Shown here piece by piece: positions 14,302-17,105 of a stretch of 17,105 nucleotides of DNA (positions are counted from its first letter, which is position 1; every line of letters begins with the position of its first letter). The translations under genes were made by a program, and so were the position numbers. The stretch is from SLJN01 sp964505385 (lineage in GTDB: Bacteria; Bacteroidota; Rhodothermia; Balneolales; Natronogracilivirgulaceae): NCBI GenBank assembly GCA_964505385.1, contig CAZDIA010000051.1:1-17105 (forward strand), given 5' to 3'. The notes below the pieces were generated by a model, which ran no database searches, had not been told where the DNA came from, and worked only from the letters and a program-made list of their open reading frames with translations.

Positions 14302-15582
14302 ATGACACATTCTGCTTTTTACGGCTCGATAGTTTTCGCTTTTCTGCTATTTGGAATTGTCGGATGTGACGACTCTCCTACCGATGCCAATGACGAACCT
14401 GATGATCCGGGTGGTTCCGGAGACATCATCGAAATAAGCACGATTGACGAGCTTCAGCTTATCGGTAACGATGCGGATTACCCTCTTGATGGTGATTACG
14501 AGATCGTCGACAATATTGACGCCGACGAAACGGCAGAATGGAATGATGGAGAGGGCTTTGTGCCGATTGGGCATGAATCGGAAACATTCAAATCGTTCGA
14601 TGGCACATTAGATGGGCTTGACCATACTATAGATGGCTTAACAATAAACCAACCGGATACCAGAGGGGTTGGCTTGTTTGTTTCCACTTTAGAAAACGTT
14701 GAAATTAGGGATCTCAACCTAAAAAATGTAAATGTTGTGGGCTTTGCAAATGTCGGAGCTTTGGTTGGCAATGCAAATTCCACCAAGCTCGAAAACATCA
14801 CGGTAGAGGGATCTGTAGAAGCTTTATCGGATAGGCATGCCGGTCTGCTTGCGGGAAGATCTGACGAAAGTACCACAAATAATGTACATGTTGAAGGTGA
14901 GGTCGCCGGAACGGGTTATCTTGGAGGACTCTTTGGTACCAACAGTGGTTATATTGAGGGTTCAAGTGCTGAAGTTAATATTGAGTCAGAGTCAAATGCT
15001 GTAGGCGGTTTGGTTGGAACAAATACTGGTGAGATCACCGAGTCTTTTTCGATAGGAAGCATATCTGGGCGCGCAAGACTCGGTGGAATAACCGGGACGA
15101 ATCGTGGCGAAATCACGGAGTCCTTTGCGCACGTCGACATAACTGAAGGCTGGTCGCGCATCGGCGGGATTGTGGGACTAAGTTTTGAAGACGGCATATT
15201 GAAAAACGCCTATGCTCGAGGCGATATATATGGTTCACGTGGTTCAGTTGGAGGCGCGGTTGGAAAAAGTGATCGAGACGCAGAAGGCAGCGGTGAAATC
15301 ACCAATGTATATGTAGCTGGAGGTGTAGAAGAAGATGACGGAAGAGCCGGCGGAGTTATGGGTCATAATCGAGGGGAAATCGAGGTGACTCATTCATATT
15401 GGAATGTTGAGAAATCTGAAACTGAGTCATCGGTATATGAAGGCCCCGAAGGAGATAATTTAGAGGGCTTGACTTCTGCTGAAATGCAGGGTGATGCCGC
15501 CGAAGAAAACTTGTCAAACTTCGATTTCGACGACACCTGGCAAATCGTTTCCGGGGATTATCCCGATTTATTGTGGGAATAA
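14302..15582 (+). CDS. GLUG-repeat surface lipoprotein A
   Basis: 426 residues. Lipobox LLFGIVGC gives lipidation at C22, then the linker DDSPTDANDEPDDPGG. The N-terminal part (about 42-120) has the usual IDELQLIG and FDGTLDGLDHTIDGL strands that cap such proteins. Glycine-led GLUG-type (PF07581) units begin at residues 124, 152, 181, 208, 235, 261, 288, 317 and 350, a spacing of 26-33. The best copies are GGLFGTNSGYI, GGLVGTNTGEITESFS and GGITGTNRGEITESFA. This predicts a parallel beta-solenoid. The tail is MQGDAAEENLSNFDFDDTWQ with a closing YPDLLWE. GLUG proteins are commonly adhesin-like; ligand unknown. The signal peptide is odd in lacking any Lys/Arg (MTHSAFYGS), but no upstream in-frame start exists before the stop at 14275. 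Paralog of the next gene. Confidence 0.9.
   Translation: MTHSAFYGSIVFAFLLFGIVGCDDSPTDANDEPDDPGGSGDIIEISTIDELQLIGNDADYPLDGDYEIVDNIDADETAEWNDGEGFVPIGHESETFKSFDGTLDGLDHTIDGLTINQPDTRGVGLFVSTLENVEIRDLNLKNVNVVGFANVGALVGNANSTKLENITVEGSVEALSDRHAGLLAGRSDESTTNNVHVEGEVAGTGYLGGLFGTNSGYIEGSSAEVNIESESNAVGGLVGTNTGEITESFSIGSISGRARLGGITGTNRGEITESFAHVDITEGWSRIGGIVGLSFEDGILKNAYARGDIYGSRGSVGGAVGKSDRDAEGSGEITNVYVAGGVEEDDGRAGGVMGHNRGEIEVTHSYWNVEKSETESSVYEGPEGDNLEGLTSAEMQGDAAEENLSNFDFDDTWQIVSGDYPDLLWE
14365..14393 (+). repeat. Paralog-end repeat, 5' copy in lipoprotein A
   Basis: 29 bases starting at the lipid-Cys codon match 15727-15755 in paralog B with one synonymous mismatch (CTC TCC->CTC CCC context at the eleventh to twelfth base). 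The sequence identity drops soon after. Confidence 0.85.
15520..15570 (+). repeat. Paralog-end repeat, 3' copy in lipoprotein A
   Basis: 51 bases encoding FDFDDTWQxVSGDYPDL match 16891-16941 with a single t/c difference (Ile to Thr), an offset of 1371 bases. Surrounding codons are less conserved. Confidence 0.9.
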
Positions 15583-15663
15583 AATCGTACTGAATTGTAA
15601 ATATCTTGAAGCATACCTGTTTAAACGCACAAACTTAATTTCAATAATTAAACCCAACTCCCT

Positions 15664-16956
15664 ATGAAACATAATACTTTTTTTGCTTTATCTATTTTCC
15701 TTTTTCTGCTATTTACCATCGTTGGTTGTGACGACTCCCCTACCGATGCCAATGATGACCCGGAGCCAACGGATGAAGTCATCACCATCACTACGATTGA
15801 AGAACTCCAAAAAATCGGCAACGAATCGGACTTTCCTATTGACTGGGACTACGAGCTGGGCAACGAAATTGACGCCAGTGAAACCGAAAACTGGAATGAC
15901 GGTGCAGGTTTTGAACCGATATATGATGAAGATGAAGACGCCCAGTTCAGGGGAGACTTCAATGGAAACGATCATACTATAAGCGGGCTTTATATAAATC
16001 GACCTGACAGTTCACAAGTAGGTCTGTTTCAAAGGACATTTGTTGGAAAAATCCGGAATTTAAATATTGAAGATGTATATGTTGAGGGCGAGCGCGGGGT
16101 AGGGGCGATTTCAGGAGAAATCAGTGGTACAGAAATCACGAACGTTCGAATTCAGGGTACTGTGAATGGACACAGGCATTCCACAGCAATGGTTTCCGGA
16201 AGCATTAGCAGCGGTGGCATATTGCACGAGGTGCATGTAGAAGGCACAATCGATGCAGGTAATGGGGGAAGTTTTGGTGGGCTGGTAGGTACAAATAATG
16301 GGGAGATCACTTCATCTTCTGCAGATATAGAAATAAAAGCACCATTGGCAACCAGTCAAATCGGAGGCTTAGCAGGACAAATGGATCGTGACGATTCTAT
16401 TATTTCAGAATCCCATGCAACCGGGACAATAAGCACATCGTCCCGTTCGGTAGGCGGATTGACTGGCGAATTGCAAGGAACCATCACTAATTCTTTCGCA
16501 AATGTTGACCTGACCGGAAGATTCGAACTGGGAGGATTAGTAGGTCGCACTACCAGGTCTGATGAGATAATAATAAAGAATTCTTATGCACTTGGGGATG
16601 TAGATGGGGAGGAATCAGAGGTTGGTGGAATTGTCGGCCTCCTGAGGGATGAAGCATTTGGGGTGTTGGAAAAAGTTTATACAACAGGTTTTGTCTCGTC
16701 TGATGAAAATAAAACTGGCGCTATTGTAGGCCATAATAAAAGCGACGTAGAAGTTGCTGTAACGTATTGGGATCATAATACTCAAAGCCAGTTTTCAGAT
16801 TCTGTTGGAGAAGGGCATTCCTGGGAGGATTACGAAAGTTTTGATACAGAACAAATGCAAGGCGATGCCGCCGCGGAAAACATGTCGGAATTCGATTTCG
16901 ACGACACCTGGCAAACCGTTTCCGGGGATTATCCCGATTTATGGTGGGAAAACTGA
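15664..16956 (+). CDS. GLUG-repeat surface lipoprotein B (paralog of A)
   Basis: 430 residues. Signal peptide MKHNTFFALSIFLF with lipobox FTIVGC places the lipid Cys at C22, exactly as in paralog A, followed by DDSPTDANDDPEPTDE. The cap region is ITTIEELQKIG then FNGNDHTISGLYI. GLUG-type units begin at residues 205 (GGLVGTNNGEITSSSA), 234, 264, 290, 321 and 352, with more degenerate ones before. The C-terminus (FDFDDTWQTVSGDYPDLWW) is almost the same as in A. The repeat body is much less similar than the two ends. It lies 81 bp after A and is the last gene of the cluster, followed by a terminator hairpin. Predicted role is a cell-surface beta-solenoid adhesin; the partner is unknown. Confidence 0.9.
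   Translation: MKHNTFFALSIFLFLLFTIVGCDDSPTDANDDPEPTDEVITITTIEELQKIGNESDFPIDWDYELGNEIDASETENWNDGAGFEPIYDEDEDAQFRGDFNGNDHTISGLYINRPDSSQVGLFQRTFVGKIRNLNIEDVYVEGERGVGAISGEISGTEITNVRIQGTVNGHRHSTAMVSGSISSGGILHEVHVEGTIDAGNGGSFGGLVGTNNGEITSSSADIEIKAPLATSQIGGLAGQMDRDDSIISESHATGTISTSSRSVGGLTGELQGTITNSFANVDLTGRFELGGLVGRTTRSDEIIIKNSYALGDVDGEESEVGGIVGLLRDEAFGVLEKVYTTGFVSSDENKTGAIVGHNKSDVEVAVTYWDHNTQSQFSDSVGEGHSWEDYESFDTEQMQGDAAAENMSEFDFDDTWQTVSGDYPDLWWEN
15727..15755 (+). repeat. Paralog-end repeat, 5' copy in lipoprotein B
   Basis: Partner of 14365-14393, encoding the Cys and the acidic DDSPTDAN linker. Confidence 0.85.
16891..16941 (+). repeat. Paralog-end repeat, 3' copy in lipoprotein B
   Basis: Partner of 15520-15570 with one mismatch in 51 bases. 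Confidence 0.9.
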
Positions 16957-17013
16957 TTGGATTGATTAATACCTCTAAAAATCCCGGTATTTAGTTCCCC
17001 TCGCCCAAAAAAT

Positions 17014-17045
17014 AAAGCCTTGAACATCGCAACATTCAAGGCTTT
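17014..17045. terminator. Strong hairpin terminator, probably bidirectional
   Basis: AAAGCCTTGAA (17014-17024) and TTCAAGGCTTT (17035-17045) are perfect reverse complements, an 11-bp stem around a 10-base loop. On the minus strand it is followed by TATTTTTT, ideal for ending the tRNA-Lys transcript. On the plus strand it ends TTTT before cattt and can end the surface-protein cluster. Confidence 0.85.
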
Positions 17046-17050
17046 TCATT

Positions 17051-17105
17051 TGGTGAATCGGGAGGGGCTCGAACCCTCGACCCACGGCTTAAAAGGCCGT
17101 TGCTC
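17051..17105 (-). tRNA. tRNA-Lys (anticodon UUU), 3' part; 5' part beyond the window
   Basis: Read on the minus strand: anticodon stem ACGGC/GCCGT with loop CTTTTAA gives anticodon TTT (Lys). Variable loop GGGTC, T-arm GAGGG-TTCGAGC-CCCTC, acceptor strand CCGATTC, discriminator A, and encoded CCA ending at 17051. The D arm and 5' acceptor strand (expected GAATCGG) lie outside the window. A terminator follows five bases after the CCA. Confidence 0.95.

Noticed and set aside
14496..15197. Minus-strand open frames in the GLUG lipoprotein gene
   Set aside because: Ser/Pro-rich low-information translations produced by the repeat codons of the real gene.

Overview
The window looks like a contig from a halophilic or halotolerant member of the Bacteroidota/Balneolota side of the FCB group; a Balneolaceae-like host is my best guess. 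Supporting signs are carboxypeptidase-regulatory/TonB-receptor fusions, a type IX secretion (T9SS) sorting-type module, GLUG-repeat lipoproteins, very acidic secreted proteins with long Asp/Glu linkers, and start codons mostly preceded by AT-rich sequence without a clear Shine-Dalgarno. Two runs of exactly 100 N (2120-2219, 3768-3867) are scaffold placeholders, not sequence. The lineage is inferred from protein style only.

Left part (1-4808): a minus-strand FecA-type TonB-dependent receptor, interrupted by the first gap, diverges from a plus-strand COG1373-type ATPase (AAA_14 + DUF4143). Two 39-bp dyad elements precede the ATPase, and the second ends one base before its start codon. The second gap hides the ATPase C-terminus and the beginning of a small amphi-Trp-type protein. 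A minus-strand outer-membrane-barrel-like protein follows, with a long gene-free stretch containing several hairpins upstream of it.

Middle (5369-9893): a carboxymuconolactone decarboxylase/AhpD-like redox protein is translationally coupled (TAATG) to a short POTRA-less Omp85-like outer-membrane barrel. This pair converges on a complete minus-strand TonB-dependent receptor of the ZnuD-like type. An orphan CheY-like receiver follows.

Right part (10240-16956): four same-strand genes for exported proteins. They are a 1102-residue acidic multidomain protein carrying a T9SS-sorting-like module near its N-terminus, a 216-residue lipoprotein, and two paralogous GLUG-repeat lipoproteins. The three lipoproteins share a Cys followed by an acidic linker. 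The two GLUG paralogs are nearly identical in DNA at both ends of the mature coding region but diverged in the middle. This reads as a cell-surface module, probably for adhesion or matrix. The window closes with a strong terminator hairpin and the 3' part of a minus-strand tRNA-Lys(UUU).

The best candidates for something undescribed are the paired dyads ahead of the ATPase and the four-gene surface array. In the array's large protein, eight cysteines fall in pairs that each bracket one module.
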